DNA of 64,000 nucleotides from the NCBI RefSeq assembly GCF_012221945.1, contig NZ_CP032549.1, positions 1,426,001-1,490,000 of the forward strand. The letters run 5' to 3'. Positions within the stretch are counted from its first letter, which is position 1, and each line of letters begins with the position of its first letter. Shown here piece after piece: positions 43,462-56,581 of the stretch. The notes under the pieces were generated by a model, which was not told where the DNA came from, did no database searches, and worked only from the letters and a program-made list of their open reading frames with translations. The position numbers were made by a program, and so were the translations under genes. Source of the DNA: Glutamicibacter mishrai. GTDB taxonomy: Bacteria > Actinomycetota > Actinomycetes > Actinomycetales > Micrococcaceae.

Positions 43462-43664
43462 CTGATCACAATACTATGTGTGTGCCAGCACAGCGTCAAC
43501 AAGATTTCAAAGGAGATTTTTAAGTTCTTCCCGCACCCTGCATTTCGGCGCAAATCTGCACCAGAATGCGCCGACATCGCGGGGCACAATCACCCAATAC
43601 GCTCTCAAGCGATACCCTGTCACTATTGCAAGTGAGATTTGAACAGTGAAGAAAGCGATTTTTC

Positions 43665-44327
43665 ATGCCCACGGACTTCTCAAGCACCATTTCGGAACAA
43701 GGCTCCATGGCTGACCGAGCCTACTCGGCCCTTCGTGACCGCTTGATGCTGCTGGAAATCGCTCCAACCCACCCGATCCACGAACCGCAGCTGGCCGAGG
43801 AACTCGGTGTAGGACGCACCCCGATGCGCGAAGCCCTCAAGCGCCTGGAAACCGACCACCTGGTGGTCTCCTACCCTCGCCGCGGCACCTTCGCCACCGC
43901 AGTGGACTTCCATGAACTGAACTACATCTCAGAAATACGCCAGGTCCTTGAACCTCTGGCCGCCCGCAATGCCGCGGCCAACAAGGACCCCGAGATCCGC
44001 GCCCAGCTGGCCAGCTATCTGGAGCGGATCGATGAACTGGATCCCGCCCTGGACCAGCGTTCCCTGCTGCTGCTGGATATCCAGATGCACCGGCTGATCT
44101 ACAAGGCCGCTGGCAATAAGCACCTGGAGGAGACCCTGGTGCGCCTGGACAACTTGGTGACGCGTATCTGGTGCCTGGTCATCGATCAGATGCCGCCGAT
44201 TGCCGAACACATCAAGGAGCATTCGGCCATGTTGCGCGCGATCCTGGATGGCGACGCAGATCTGGCCGCCGAGCTCGTGACCAAGCACGTCACTCACTTC
44301 GAGCAGACGCTGCGCAGCGCCCCTTAG
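43665..44327 (+). CDS. GntR-family regulator, FCD subfamily
   Basis: A 220-residue regulator. The winged helix-turn-helix reads IHEPQLAEELGVGRTPMREA, then LKRLETDHLVVSYPRRGTF. The C-terminal FCD domain has SEIRQVLEPLAARNAA, LDIQMHRLIYKAAGNKHLEE and AEHIKEHSAML, with the His/Asp residues of its metal/ligand site. It is divergent from purU and 34 nt from the end of the convergent BCCT gene. It may sense a betaine- or one-carbon-related carboxylate and bind the TGATATATCA motif in this region, as FadR/VanR-type proteins favour short AT-rich palindromes. The start ATG has a weak ribosome-binding site. Confidence 0.88.
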   Translation: MPTDFSSTISEQGSMADRAYSALRDRLMLLEIAPTHPIHEPQLAEELGVGRTPMREALKRLETDHLVVSYPRRGTFATAVDFHELNYISEIRQVLEPLAARNAAANKDPEIRAQLASYLERIDELDPALDQRSLLLLDIQMHRLIYKAAGNKHLEETLVRLDNLVTRIWCLVIDQMPPIAEHIKEHSAMLRAILDGDADLAAELVTKHVTHFEQTLRSAP

Positions 44328-44361
44328 CCCGAAGGCCAAAGGGCGCTGCTAACAGTCCTTA

Positions 44362-46203
44362 TTACTTGCCGGCACCTTCCGGTTCCAGATCCGTATCAGG
44401 CTCGGACGCCGCTTCGGAAGCCGGCAGGATCACGGGCTCGCTGCCCGCCACCTGCACAATCGGCTGCTCCGAGGTCATCAGGCTGAAGTGCTCGCCGGCG
44501 TGGCGGTCAATGCCTTCATCCACGGCCTGTTCCAGGACCTCCTGGGCTACCTTTTCACGCAGCACCAGCGGGTCATGGCTCAAGTCCTTCCAAATGGCCA
44601 CGCAGAGCAGCAACATCACGAGCACAAACGGCAGGGCCGAAACAATCGTGATGTTCTTCAGGCCATTGAGCGCTTCGGCCGGGTGATCACCGCCGGCCAG
44701 CAGCATCACCGCGGCCACTGCGCCCACCGAGACGCCCCAGAAGATCACCGACTTCTTGGTGGGCTCCTCGGCACCTCGTTCGCTCAGTGCGCCCATCACG
44801 ATGGAGGCCGAGTCGGCGCCGGTGACGAAGAAGATCGCAATCAGCACCACGGTCAGGACCATCAGCGCCGTGGCGATCCAGCCCGGCAGGTTCAGGCTGC
44901 CCAACAGGGTGAACAGAATGGAGTCGAAGTTGATATCCGGCGCGCCGTCCACCATCTTGGTCAGCGCTTCGCCCATATTACCGCCGCGTTCGGCGCGTTC
45001 CTGGATGCCGATGGCTCCGCCACCGAAGATCGCGAACCACAGCAGGGTGACGGCCGAGGGAACCAGCAGCACGCCGGTGACGAACTGGCGGATGGTGCGG
45101 CCACGGGAAATGCGTGCGATGAACAGGCCCACGAATGGGGTCCATGAAACCCACCATGCCCAGTAGAAGATGGTCCACGAGGACAGCCAGCTGGCCATGT
45201 CCCCGTCACCCGAGGAGGCGGTGCGCGATGCCATCTGCGGCAGGTCCGCGATGAAGGAACCGACCGCATTCGGGATCACGTTCAGGATGAACAGCGTCGG
45301 GCCACCGATGAAGACTACCAGGGCCAGCGCCACGGCCAGGACCATGTTGATATTCGACAGCCACTGGATGCCGCGCTCGATACCGGAGACGGCCGAGGCG
45401 ACGAACAGCGCGGTGAGGATGGCGATGATCAGCACCAGCACCCCGGAACCGACCGAGGACATGATCCCTGCGGACTGGATGCCGCCGCCGATCTGCAGCG
45501 CGCCCAGGCCCAGCGAACAGGCCGAGCCGAAGAGGGTGGCCAAGATGGCTAGGATGTTGATGGCCTTTCCGCCCCAGCCGTTCACTGCCCGTTCGCCGAA
45601 GATCGAAGAGAACATCGAGGAGAACAGCTGCGGGCGGCCCAGCCGGAAGCTGCCGTAGGCCATGCCCAAACCGACGATGGCGTACATGGCCCAGGGGAAC
45701 AGGGTCCAGTGGAAGAGCGTGGTGCCCATGGCGGTTCCCACGGCGGCCGAAGTCTGCCCGCCGACGGTTTCCGGTGGCGGAACCATGTAGAAGTACAGCG
45801 GTTCGCCCACCCCGTAGAACACCAGGCCGATGCCCATGCCGGTGGCGAACATCATGGAGATCCATGAGACCGTGCTGAATTGCGGTTTTTCGTCGTCCTT
45901 GCCCAGCGGGATGCGCCCAAAGTTCCGGGCGGCCACCACGAGGACGAAGATGGTGAATACCGTTGCCGCGATCACGAAGACCCAGCCGGTATTGGTGATG
46001 ACCCAGTCCAGGGCGGTGGATGCGACGGACCCCAATCCTTCGGGGGAAGCGAAGCCCCAGATGATGAAGGCGAGGGTCAGGATTCCAGCGATACCAAACA
46101 CCCAATAGTCGGTGCCGCTGTTCAGATACCGTCGCGGCCTTCGTCTTCGTGCCGAATGCAGCTCGCTGACGAGATCTTTGACGGGTTGCTCGGTGCTCTT
46201 CAT
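44362..46203 (-). CDS. BCCT-family betaine/choline/carnitine transporter
   Basis: A 613-residue permease with 12 membrane segments. The family signatures are present: MFATGMGIGLVFYGVGEP, GVGEPLYFYMVPP and the tryptophan-rich WTIFYWAWWVSWTPFVGLFI, which forms the betaine-binding aromatic cage in BetP-like proteins. The GMGIG form is that of Na+-coupled betaine importers. The C-terminal tail is long and acidic, as in osmosensing members. ATG 46203 follows AAGGAAAAG. With GbcAB and dimethylglycine oxidase nearby, it most likely supplies glycine betaine as a nutrient as well as an osmolyte. Confidence 0.9.
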   Translation of the reverse strand: MKSTEQPVKDLVSELHSARRRRPRRYLNSGTDYWVFGIAGILTLAFIIWGFASPEGLGSVASTALDWVITNTGWVFVIAATVFTIFVLVVAARNFGRIPLGKDDEKPQFSTVSWISMMFATGMGIGLVFYGVGEPLYFYMVPPPETVGGQTSAAVGTAMGTTLFHWTLFPWAMYAIVGLGMAYGSFRLGRPQLFSSMFSSIFGERAVNGWGGKAINILAILATLFGSACSLGLGALQIGGGIQSAGIMSSVGSGVLVLIIAILTALFVASAVSGIERGIQWLSNINMVLAVALALVVFIGGPTLFILNVIPNAVGSFIADLPQMASRTASSGDGDMASWLSSWTIFYWAWWVSWTPFVGLFIARISRGRTIRQFVTGVLLVPSAVTLLWFAIFGGGAIGIQERAERGGNMGEALTKMVDGAPDINFDSILFTLLGSLNLPGWIATALMVLTVVLIAIFFVTGADSASIVMGALSERGAEEPTKKSVIFWGVSVGAVAAVMLLAGGDHPAEALNGLKNITIVSALPFVLVMLLLCVAIWKDLSHDPLVLREKVAQEVLEQAVDEGIDRHAGEHFSLMTSEQPIVQVAGSEPVILPASEAASEPDTDLEPEGAGK

Positions 46204-46276
46204 AGCTTTTCCTTCAGTGAGGGGGAATAGGCAGACGCCGGTTGGGTGTGGTCCTCGGCGTGCTGCCGGTGGCTAG

Positions 46277-46296
46277 ATCATGAAAATCCTCATGAT
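46277..46296. promoter_or_regulatory. Palindrome upstream of the BCCT gene
   Basis: ATCATGAAAATCCTCATGAT is a perfect 7-6-7 inverted repeat 74 nt before the BCCT start, a plausible operator. No obvious partner site was seen at the other betaine genes. Confidence 0.5.
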
Positions 46297-46380
46297 GCAG
46301 GGAGTCGGGAGGGTCAAGGACCCTAGCCCGGGCTAGAAATGGCAGGCAACCGGCTCCGTTGGCGGGCTTGCCGCAGTTGC

Positions 46381-46414
46381 TGCGGGGCCAAGGCTTCGCT
46401 GCCGTGGCCCCGCA
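46381..46414 (-). terminator. Hairpin after fdhA
   Basis: TGCGGGGCCA and TGGCCCCGCA make a perfect 10-bp stem with a 14-nt loop that can pair further, 29 nt past the fdhA stop. No T-run follows, so termination is only likely. Confidence 0.5.
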
Positions 46415-46442
46415 ACCTGCTGCAGGCTTAGTGGGCGCGTGC

Positions 46443-47657
46443 TCAGGCGCCGATCAGACCGTGCGGGTCCAGCACGAACTTCTTTGCTACTCCGCTGTCG
46501 AACTCGGCGTAGCCCTTCGGAGCGTCCTGCAGCGAGATCGCCGTGGCGTTCACGTTCTTTGCGATCGAAACCTTGTCGTTCAAGATCGCATTCATCAGGC
46601 CGCGGTGGTACTTCATCACCGGGCACTGGCCGGTGACGAAGGTGTGGGACTTGGCCCAACCCAGGCCGAAGCGCATGGACAGCGAACCGACCTTGGCGGC
46701 TTCGTCGACTGCGCCCGGGTCTCCGGTGACGTACAGACCCGGGATGCCCAGGCTGCCACCGGCGCGGGTGATCTCCATGATGGAGTTCAGCACGGTGGCA
46801 GGCTGTTCGGTGGCTGCGCCGTGGCCGTGGCCGCGGGCCTCGAAGCCCACTGCGTCAATGGCGCAGTCGACCTCTGGAACGCCGAGGATCTGCTCGATCT
46901 GCTCGGCAGGATCACCCAGCGCAACGTTGACGGTTTCGCAGCCCATGGCGCGAGCCTGGGCCAAGCGGTCCTCGTTCAGGTCGCCGACGATGACCACTGC
47001 GGCGCCCAGCAGCTGCGCCGAGGTGGCGGCGGCGATGCCCACCGGTCCGGCACCTGCCACATAAACGGTGGAACCGACGGTCACCCCGGCACCGATGGCA
47101 CCGTGGTAGCCGGTCGGGAAGATGTCAGAGAGCATGGTCAGGTCGAGGATCTTTTCCATGGCCTGGTCGCGGTCCGGGAATTTCAGCGCATTCCAGTCGG
47201 CGTAGGGAACCAGGACGTATTCGGCCTGGCCGCCAACCCAGCCGCCCATGTCAACGTAGCCGTAGGCGGAGCCCGGACGGTCCGGGTTCACGTTCAGGCA
47301 GATGCCGGTCTGGCCGGTCTTGCAGTTGCGGCAGCGGCCGCAGGAGATGTTGAAGGGCACCGAGACCACGTCGCCGACCTTGAGGAATTCGACGTCACGG
47401 CCGACTTCCACGACTTCGCCGGTGATTTCGTGGCCGAGGACCAGGCCTTCGGGTGCGGTGGTGCGGCCGCGGACCATGTGCTGGTCGGAGCCGCAGATGT
47501 TGGTGGCGATGGTCTTGAGGATCACGCCGTGGTGGACTTGGCGTCCGATGTTGGCCGGGTGGACTCCCGGGCCGTCTTTCAATTCGAACTCCGGGTACGG
47601 GGTGTCGATCAATTCGACCTTGCCCGCTCCTGCATAACTCACTGCTAAGTTGCCCAT
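46443..47657 (-). CDS. fdhA: Glutathione-independent formaldehyde dehydrogenase
   Basis: A 404-residue zinc-dependent medium-chain dehydrogenase. Zinc ligands are in NICGSDQHMVRGR and GHEITGEVVEVG; the structural zinc site is CGRCRNCKTGQTGIC. NAD binds at VYVAGAGPVGIAAATSAQLL. The length and the DMGGWVGGQAEYVLVPYADW insertion match Pseudomonas putida FdhA, which oxidises formaldehyde to formate without glutathione. Each GbcAB turnover releases formaldehyde, so its place next to the betaine genes is sensible. A variant of the TGATATATCA motif lies immediately before its ribosome-binding region. The LysR gene 130 nt upstream reads in the same direction. Confidence 0.92.
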   Translation of the reverse strand: MGNLAVSYAGAGKVELIDTPYPEFELKDGPGVHPANIGRQVHHGVILKTIATNICGSDQHMVRGRTTAPEGLVLGHEITGEVVEVGRDVEFLKVGDVVSVPFNISCGRCRNCKTGQTGICLNVNPDRPGSAYGYVDMGGWVGGQAEYVLVPYADWNALKFPDRDQAMEKILDLTMLSDIFPTGYHGAIGAGVTVGSTVYVAGAGPVGIAAATSAQLLGAAVVIVGDLNEDRLAQARAMGCETVNVALGDPAEQIEQILGVPEVDCAIDAVGFEARGHGHGAATEQPATVLNSIMEITRAGGSLGIPGLYVTGDPGAVDEAAKVGSLSMRFGLGWAKSHTFVTGQCPVMKYHRGLMNAILNDKVSIAKNVNATAISLQDAPKGYAEFDSGVAKKFVLDPHGLIGA

Positions 47658-47672
47658 GCCAGACCTTTCGCA

Positions 47673-47686
47673 TGAAATATCAGTTG
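47673..47686. promoter_or_regulatory. Operator-like motif upstream of fdhA
   Basis: TGAAATATCAGTTG differs by one base from TGATATATCAGTTG upstream of glyA (60487-60500). It lies 16-29 nt before the fdhA ATG. The common element suggests joint control with glyA and purU. Confidence 0.5.
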
Positions 47687-47786
47687 GATACTAATCGGAT
47701 GTAGGAAAGTCTCCCCATGAGTGTGAGCCATGTCAATAGCCCGGGCGGGTAATCAACCGAAGATGTCGGCAGGCCTGGCGGATCTA

Positions 47787-48722
47787 TCAGTCCAGTTCTT
47801 CGGCGGCGCGCTGGGAAATAATCCCCTTGGCGGTGTCCTGCAAGATTTTCAAGGATTCCTCGATCATCGGAGAACCCAGCGAGCCCTTGCGGGTCACCGC
47901 GACAATGCGGCGTGAAGGCTTGGCCACGCCGGTGATGCGGCGGCGCACCACATTGTCCACATTGCCCAAGGTGGCCAGCCGCGGCAGCAGCCCGACCCCG
48001 AGCCCGGCGCCGATGAAGGCGATCATGGTTTCCCATTCCACTGCCTCGTGGGCGATATGCGGGGTCACGCCCAGCGAGGTGAAGGCGGCGACAAACAGCG
48101 CACGGTACACCGACTGCTCGGATTCGGTGATCCACGGGTCCTCGGCCAGCTGCTCCAGGGACACCGACTTGTTCATCGCCAGGCGATGGTCGGCCGGCAG
48201 CACCACATCCAGCGGATCATCAAGCAGCACCGTCTGCTCGAAGCGGGCCTGCACCAGGGTGCCGGTCTGCGACTGGCTGGCCACGATCACCGCCAGGTCG
48301 ATGCGCTCGGAGAGCAGCAGGTCCAGGCAGCGCTGGGGCTGGGCCTCGACCAGGCGCACTTCCATCTCCGGCCGGCTGGTGCGCAGCTTCGCGGCCAGCG
48401 GGGCGAGCAGCTCGGCCGCGGCGGTGGAAAAACCGCCCAGGCCGAAGCTCGACTGCAGCTGCCCGGAGGCAGTGCGGGAGGAGGCCATCAGCAGCTCCCA
48501 CTGCGTCACAATCGAGTCCAGCCCCGCCACAAAATGCCGGCCGGTGGCGGTCAGCCGCACCCCGCGTCCGTCCTTGACCAGCAGCTCGATACCGAGGGTG
48601 CGTTGCAGTTCGCGCAGCTGTGCCGAGACCGCCGAAGGTGAATAGCCGGTCAGTTCCGCGGTTCGCGCTACATTGCCGGTGGAAGAGAAGACCCTGAGGG
48701 TGCTGATGCGTGGATCGATCAT
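47787..48722 (-). CDS. LysR-family transcriptional regulator
   Basis: A 311-residue regulator. The helix-turn-helix covers about residues 7-60: GNVARTAELTGYSPSAVSAQ, LRELQRTLGIELLVKDGRGV. The substrate-binding domain follows (GLGGFSTAAAELLAPLAAKL, DLAVIVASQSQ and GLGVGLLPRLA). ATG 48722 gives normal family length; there is no ribosome-binding site, so the message may be leaderless. It is divergent from gbcA, and overlapping inverted repeats lie in the shared promoter. It probably activates gbcAB-dmgO in response to betaine or a demethylated product. Confidence 0.87.
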   Translation of the reverse strand: MIDPRISTLRVFSSTGNVARTAELTGYSPSAVSAQLRELQRTLGIELLVKDGRGVRLTATGRHFVAGLDSIVTQWELLMASSRTASGQLQSSFGLGGFSTAAAELLAPLAAKLRTSRPEMEVRLVEAQPQRCLDLLLSERIDLAVIVASQSQTGTLVQARFEQTVLLDDPLDVVLPADHRLAMNKSVSLEQLAEDPWITESEQSVYRALFVAAFTSLGVTPHIAHEAVEWETMIAFIGAGLGVGLLPRLATLGNVDNVVRRRITGVAKPSRRIVAVTRKGSLGSPMIEESLKILQDTAKGIISQRAAEELD

Positions 48723-48802
48723 GCAATTATTCTGCACGATTACATCCAAAATCTTGCGCTTTTCATGGACACTAATTCTTCCTAGTCTCGATGCATGCGG
48801 TT

Positions 48803-48827
48803 GATCATCCTGGTGATCCAGTTCACC
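48803..48827. promoter_or_regulatory. Overlapping inverted repeats in the lysR/gbcA promoter
   Basis: GATCA-N6-TGATC (48803-48818) overlaps GGTGA-N6-TCACC (48812-48827). Both sit between the divergent lysR and gbcA starts and could be the LysR regulator's sites. Confidence 0.5.
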
Positions 48828-48879
48828 GCCTAACCACATCTCAAAAAGCGCCTCGGCGCTGTGTTTCTAGGAGTAACAG

Positions 48880-50180
48880 ATGACTGCTTCGGTAAGTGCC
48901 GCGCGGAGCACACGCGGCAAACTCTCTTCGACAGTTCAGGACCAACAGCTCGCCGAGATTACCGAACTTTTCCAGAACCGGCGCAAGGGCTACTCCCTGG
49001 AAGCACCGTTCTACACCGACCCATCCATCTTCAAGGTGGAGATGGAAGCCATCTTCGGCACCCACTGGCTCTTCGCCGCCAGCGTGGCCGAAGTTCCAGA
49101 GCCAGGCGACTACGTCACCTTGGACTACGGGCCGCACTCGCTGATCGTCCTGCGCAACGACGACGGCGGAGTCAACGTCCTGCACAACGTCTGCCGCCAC
49201 CGCGGCGCCCGGGTGCTGACCGAAAATTCGGGCAGCACCGGCAACCTGGTCTGCGGCTACCACTCCTGGACCTACTCGCCCGAAGGCGATTTGATCCACG
49301 CCTCATCGCCAGGCGAAATCGACTTCGACAAGAACTGCTTCGCCCTCAAGCGCGCCCACGGCCGGATTGTCGCCGGGCTGATCTTCGTCTCCATCGCCGC
49401 CGAGCCACCCACCGACTTCGACGAGGTCTCGAAGATCTTCGAGCCATACCTGGCCCCGCATGACCTTGGCAGCGCCAAGGTCGCCTACCAGCAGGACATC
49501 ATCGAAGAAGGCAACTGGAAGCTCGTGATGGAGAACAACCGCGAGTGCTACCACTGCGACGGCCACCCGGAACTGGCCTGCTCGCTGTTCCCCACCTGGG
49601 GCCTGACCGACGAGCTGGTCCCGCCGCACCTCGAAGAGGTCTGGGAGCGCAACAAGAACGCGCAGTCGGCACTGGAAGAACGCTGCCGCCGCTACTCACT
49701 GCCCTACGAGGTCGTCGAGGAGCTGGATACCCGCATCGCCGGCATCCGCATCTCCCGCGAATCCCTGGACGGCGACGGCGAATCCTTCTCCGCCGACGGC
49801 CGGCGCCTTTCCAAGAAGCTGCTCGGCGATCTGCGCGACTTCCGCCTGGGCCGCTGCTCCATGCACCTGCAGCCCAACTCCTGGTTCCACTTCCAGTCCG
49901 ACCATGTGATCACCTTCGCCGCCTACCCGATCAACGAGCACCAGACCCTGGTGCGCACCACCTGGCTGGTGGCCGATGACGCGGTGGAAGGCCAGGACTA
50001 CGATCTGGAAAAGCTGACCTACACCTGGAAGCAGACCAACCTGCAGGACAAGGCCTTTGTCGAGCTGTGCCAAACCGGCGCCGGCAGCCCCGCCTACCAG
50101 CAGGGCCCGTACATGAAGAGCGAATACCAGGTCGAGGCCTTCATCAACTGGTACACCCAGCGCGTGCTGGAGCACCTGGC

Positions 50181-50184
<4 letters not shown>
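48880..50184 (+). CDS. gbcA: Glycine-betaine demethylase, Rieske oxygenase subunit
   Basis: A 434-residue aromatic-ring-hydroxylase-type oxygenase. The Rieske [2Fe-2S] ligands are CRHRGARVL and CGYHSWTY (C-x-H and C-x2-H). The mononuclear iron site is NNRECYHCDGHPEL, with two His and the downstream Asp. The family subset with this ending demethylates glycine betaine to dimethylglycine, releasing formaldehyde (GbcA). The reductase overlaps its stop codon (ATGA). ATG 48880 follows AGGAG. Located beside LysR, FdhA and dimethylglycine oxidase, the assignment is strong by context. A related quaternary-amine oxygenase (stachydrine, carnitine) is the alternative. Confidence 0.87.
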
Positions 50185-54127
<3,943 letters not shown>

Positions 54128-54130
<3 letters not shown>

Positions 54131-54160
54131 CGGCTAGCTAGCGGCTAGCTAGCGGCTAGC
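54128..54160. repeat. Triple 11-bp tandem repeat over the dmgO stop codon
   Basis: TAGCGGCTAGC occurs three times in a row. The first copy contains the dmgO stop codon TAG. The repeat leads into the terminator. Each unit puts TAG in a different frame because 11 is not a multiple of three. Confidence 0.85.
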
Positions 54161-54164
54161 TGCG

Positions 54165-54213
54165 AAAAGGCCGGGCGGCTGTTCACCCTGAACTGAACAG
54201 CCACCCGGCCTTT
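54165..54213 (+). terminator. Terminator of the gbcA-gbcB-dmgO operon
   Basis: GGCCGGGCGGCTGTTC and GAACAGCCACCCGGCC make a stem of 16 bp with one mismatch, preceded by AAAA and followed by TTTG. Confidence 0.85.
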
Positions 54214-54476
54214 GCGCTGCCTGGATCACTGCTTGCCGGGCCGAAACGATCAGGATCGCTTACCACGCCCGCCCGATCCTACAAGATGCGTTGCACCACT
54301 GCTCTTGGATGTGCTAATTGCCAAGGCGATTTTCCGGGCATCACCAGCGCCGGGTTCTCAGGAAGCACCCAGCTTGGCATCGATGCTCCAGCGGCTTCTA
54401 GTACCTTGCTTATCTGGAAGGCGGTGCCAGCCGGCACCACCGGAGCACCGTGAAACCGAGCAGAGGAGAAATCTCC

Positions 54477-54737
54477 ATGGGCATTCTAGGATGGATCGTT
54501 TTGGGACTGATCGCCGGAGCTATTGCCAAGGCCATCAAGCCCGGGCAGCAGGGCGGCGGATGGATCGCGACGCTGCTCTTGGGCATTGTCGGCGCGCTCG
54601 TTGGCGGATGGATCGGCTCCGCGATCTTCAACGTGGGAATCAACCAGTTCTGGTCGCTCTCGACCTGGCTGCTGGCTATTGGCGGCTCGCTCGTTGTCCT
54701 GGTCATCTGGGGCTTGCTGACCCGCAAGCGCGCCTAG
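54477..54737 (+). CDS. GlsB/YeaQ/YmgE-family stress-response membrane protein
   Basis: An 86-residue protein with three hydrophobic segments. GILGWIVLGLIAGAIAKAI, the GGGWIATLLLGIVGALVGGW glycine-rich helix and VIWGLLTRKRA define this transglycosylase-associated (Tag) family. ATG 54477 follows GAGGAG. Members respond to stress in many bacteria; the molecular role is not known. It is a single transcription unit ending in a very strong hairpin. Confidence 0.88.
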   Translation: MGILGWIVLGLIAGAIAKAIKPGQQGGGWIATLLLGIVGALVGGWIGSAIFNVGINQFWSLSTWLLAIGGSLVVLVIWGLLTRKRA

Positions 54738-54748
54738 CTATCACGACA

Positions 54749-54790
54749 TTGACCGCGGGCGCGCCCTTTGAAGGGCGCGCCCGCGGTCAA
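54749..54790. terminator. Perfect 42-nt hairpin
   Basis: TTGACCGCGGGCGCGCCCTT and its exact complement flank a 2-nt centre (TG), a 20-bp stem that can extend by one more pair on each side. It lies between the convergent GlsB-like and 54825-55112 genes and can terminate both. Confidence 0.85.
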
Positions 54791-54824
54791 TGCTGATCCA
54801 GAATTCTTCGGTCCACCGCACGGC

Positions 54825-55112
54825 CTAGTCATGCGGGTCCGACTGCGTCTCGCGGCCCGGCCGCGGCCCGGATCCCGGGGGCCGACTCGAGTCCTCGGCT
54901 GCCGCTGGTTCCTCACGGCTGTGCTCGTTGACTTTTTCGAGCAGGCTTTGGACTTCATTGGCTCGGCCCGCCCAGTACTCGGGTTCCAGGCCAAGTCCGT
55001 TGGACGCTTCCTCGGCCATATCCGTGAATCCATTGCGGTGGTCTTCGAGCGCGTTGTTGAGGTCTTCGAACTCGTCATGGCTGACACTGACTTCAATGCG
55101 CCTGCGTGGCAT
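54825..55112 (-). CDS. Small acidic protein of unknown function
   Basis: A 95-residue hydrophilic protein starting MPRRRIEVSVSHDEFEDLNN at ATG 55112, with AGAGAGGG upstream at proper spacing. The first 60 residues are likely helical, with a VSHDEFEDLNNALEDHR stretch. The C-terminal third is disordered, rich in Pro, Glu, Ser and Gly. I recognise no domain. It lies beside the stress gene on the opposite strand. Two further ATG/GTG codons six and nine bases upstream are possible starts. Confidence 0.6.
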   Translation of the reverse strand: MPRRRIEVSVSHDEFEDLNNALEDHRNGFTDMAEEASNGLGLEPEYWAGRANEVQSLLEKVNEHSREEPAAAEDSSRPPGSGPRPGRETQSDPHD

Positions 55113-55254
55113 TGACATCACCCTCTCTCATGTAGTCACCTATTTCTGCTGGGCTTCAACCTACGCATCCAGCACAGCTTGAGCATCCGCTTCAAGGTTT
55201 TCTCCAGAATCGGCCAGGGAACCTTGGCCAGGGGGCCGCGGCCGCTGTCCGGCC

Positions 55255-55815
55255 CTAGGAAGATGCTAGGTTGCTCCCGGGGACATCGCGAAGCTCTTGA
55301 TCGCGCTGCGCCGCATGACCCAGATCAACGTCATTCCATTCCACGCTGGCTATGAGGGCATGCAGGAATTTTGCTGCTGCCTTTCGCTCTTCTGCGTCGA
55401 GCCCATCAACCGCAGACATCATCCGCTCATGCATCTGCTGCAAAGTTCCGCGGACCTCGGTATCGCTGTACTGGGTTGGGATAATGCCCACCGATCTGCG
55501 GTCTGCCGGATGCATGACCCGTTGCGCGTACCCGTCGCGGCAGAGCCTGTCGATCAGGGCTGAGACTGAGGCATTGGATATGCCGAGTTTCTCGGCGAAA
55601 TCACGCTGACGCGGCACTTCGCCCTTTCGGTGCGCTCCCAGCAAGAAGCGCAAAGCAGTCATGTCGGTCTCGTTCATCCCCATAGATCCGCGGGTATTGG
55701 CGCGCATGGTCCGCTCTGCATCGCGATAGCGTCGCATGAGGTTCAGCAAGTCGACGGCCTCCGGAGCCGACTGGTCGTCACCATACCAATATCCACTCGC
55801 CTCATAGCCGCTCAT
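55255..55815 (-). CDS. MarR-family transcriptional regulator
   Basis: A 186-residue winged-helix regulator. The DNA-binding core reads VPRQRDFAEKLGISNASVSA, LIDRLCRDGYAQRVMHPADR and RSVGIIPT, the usual MarR wing. Two flanking helices should form the dimer. ATG 55815 follows GGAG; the earlier frame to 55845 is an extension. It is divergent from an unknown gene, and a near-palindrome lies in the intergenic region. The ligand and targets are not evident. Confidence 0.87.
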   Translation of the reverse strand: MSGYEASGYWYGDDQSAPEAVDLLNLMRRYRDAERTMRANTRGSMGMNETDMTALRFLLGAHRKGEVPRQRDFAEKLGISNASVSALIDRLCRDGYAQRVMHPADRRSVGIIPTQYSDTEVRGTLQQMHERMMSAVDGLDAEERKAAAKFLHALIASVEWNDVDLGHAAQRDQELRDVPGSNLASS

Positions 55816-55921
55816 GAGAACTCCTTTCGTCGGATACGAGCACAACGCCCGAGGAATCTGAGGGTCTCGCGCTCCTCACTTCGAAATCCCGGCTTGCCTT
55901 TTCTGAAAAAAATAATGTAGC

Positions 55922-55936
55922 CTATCTAATAGTTAG
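55922..55936. promoter_or_regulatory. MarR-type operator candidate
   Basis: CTATCTAATAGTTAG is a near-palindrome of the form CTAnCTAnTAGnTAG, in the AT-rich promoter region between marR and the divergent gene at 55988. Confidence 0.45.
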
Positions 55937-55987
55937 CCAGTCTACATATATTCTACTACGAAAAACTGACCAGTGCCGGAGCACAAG

Positions 55988-56446
55988 ATGAAAGAGCAGT
56001 TAGCAGTTTCCGCAGATAAGAAAAACGCAGGCAACAACGCGTGGGCGGCGAGGATGCGGGATATAGCATTCTTCGGGACACAGCAATGCGAACTCCAGAG
56101 CACCGTTCATTCGGCGTTCTGCACTATCCAGGGAACCCCGGAAAAGCTGGTCGTCAACCTGGCCTGCACAGCAAAGAGCGAAGAACACGTCACGGCGCTG
56201 ATGCAGTACGTCAATGACCACCTGTTGCCGCAGATGGAGCAGTCACTGGGTATCCAGTTCGAAGTGCGCAACCTGCAGTTCGCCGTGGCCGGCCGGGAGA
56301 ATCTTTTGCCGCAGCCAGAACGCCTGCACGGTTCCGGGCACTGCGCCGGCTGGTTGGACGATCCCTTCGCAACCCCGGCTCTGACCGCCACCGAAGGCTT
56401 CCGGCCAGAGACAGGAGGGACACACGCAGATTTGAGCATGGCCTAG
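55988..56446 (+). CDS. Protein of unknown function, divergent from MarR
   Basis: A 152-residue soluble protein. ATG 55988 follows GGAG by six bases. The middle part, from LQSTVHSAFCTIQGTPEKLV to QFEVRNLQFAVAG, alternates strands and helices like a compact alpha/beta domain. It has three cysteines and no signal peptide or membrane segment. The C-terminal 40 residues look disordered. I do not recognise a family. Its position opposite the MarR regulator suggests that it is the regulator's target. Confidence 0.6.
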   Translation: MKEQLAVSADKKNAGNNAWAARMRDIAFFGTQQCELQSTVHSAFCTIQGTPEKLVVNLACTAKSEEHVTALMQYVNDHLLPQMEQSLGIQFEVRNLQFAVAGRENLLPQPERLHGSGHCAGWLDDPFATPALTATEGFRPETGGTHADLSMA

Positions 56447-56581
56447 TGCAGCACCATGGCCACTGTGGATCACTCGATGGTCCACGAAAACCGGGCCGGT
56501 CGATGATGCTCAGATGCATCGCAACAAGGCCCTGGGATGAACCATATTCACTGAGGAATGCAAGAAGGGGAAGTATCTACA

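Noticed and set aside
46359..47648. A 429-codon frame antisense to fdhA
   Set aside because: Antisense shadow of fdhA with repetitive Ala/Val/Gly/His content and no recognisable motif.
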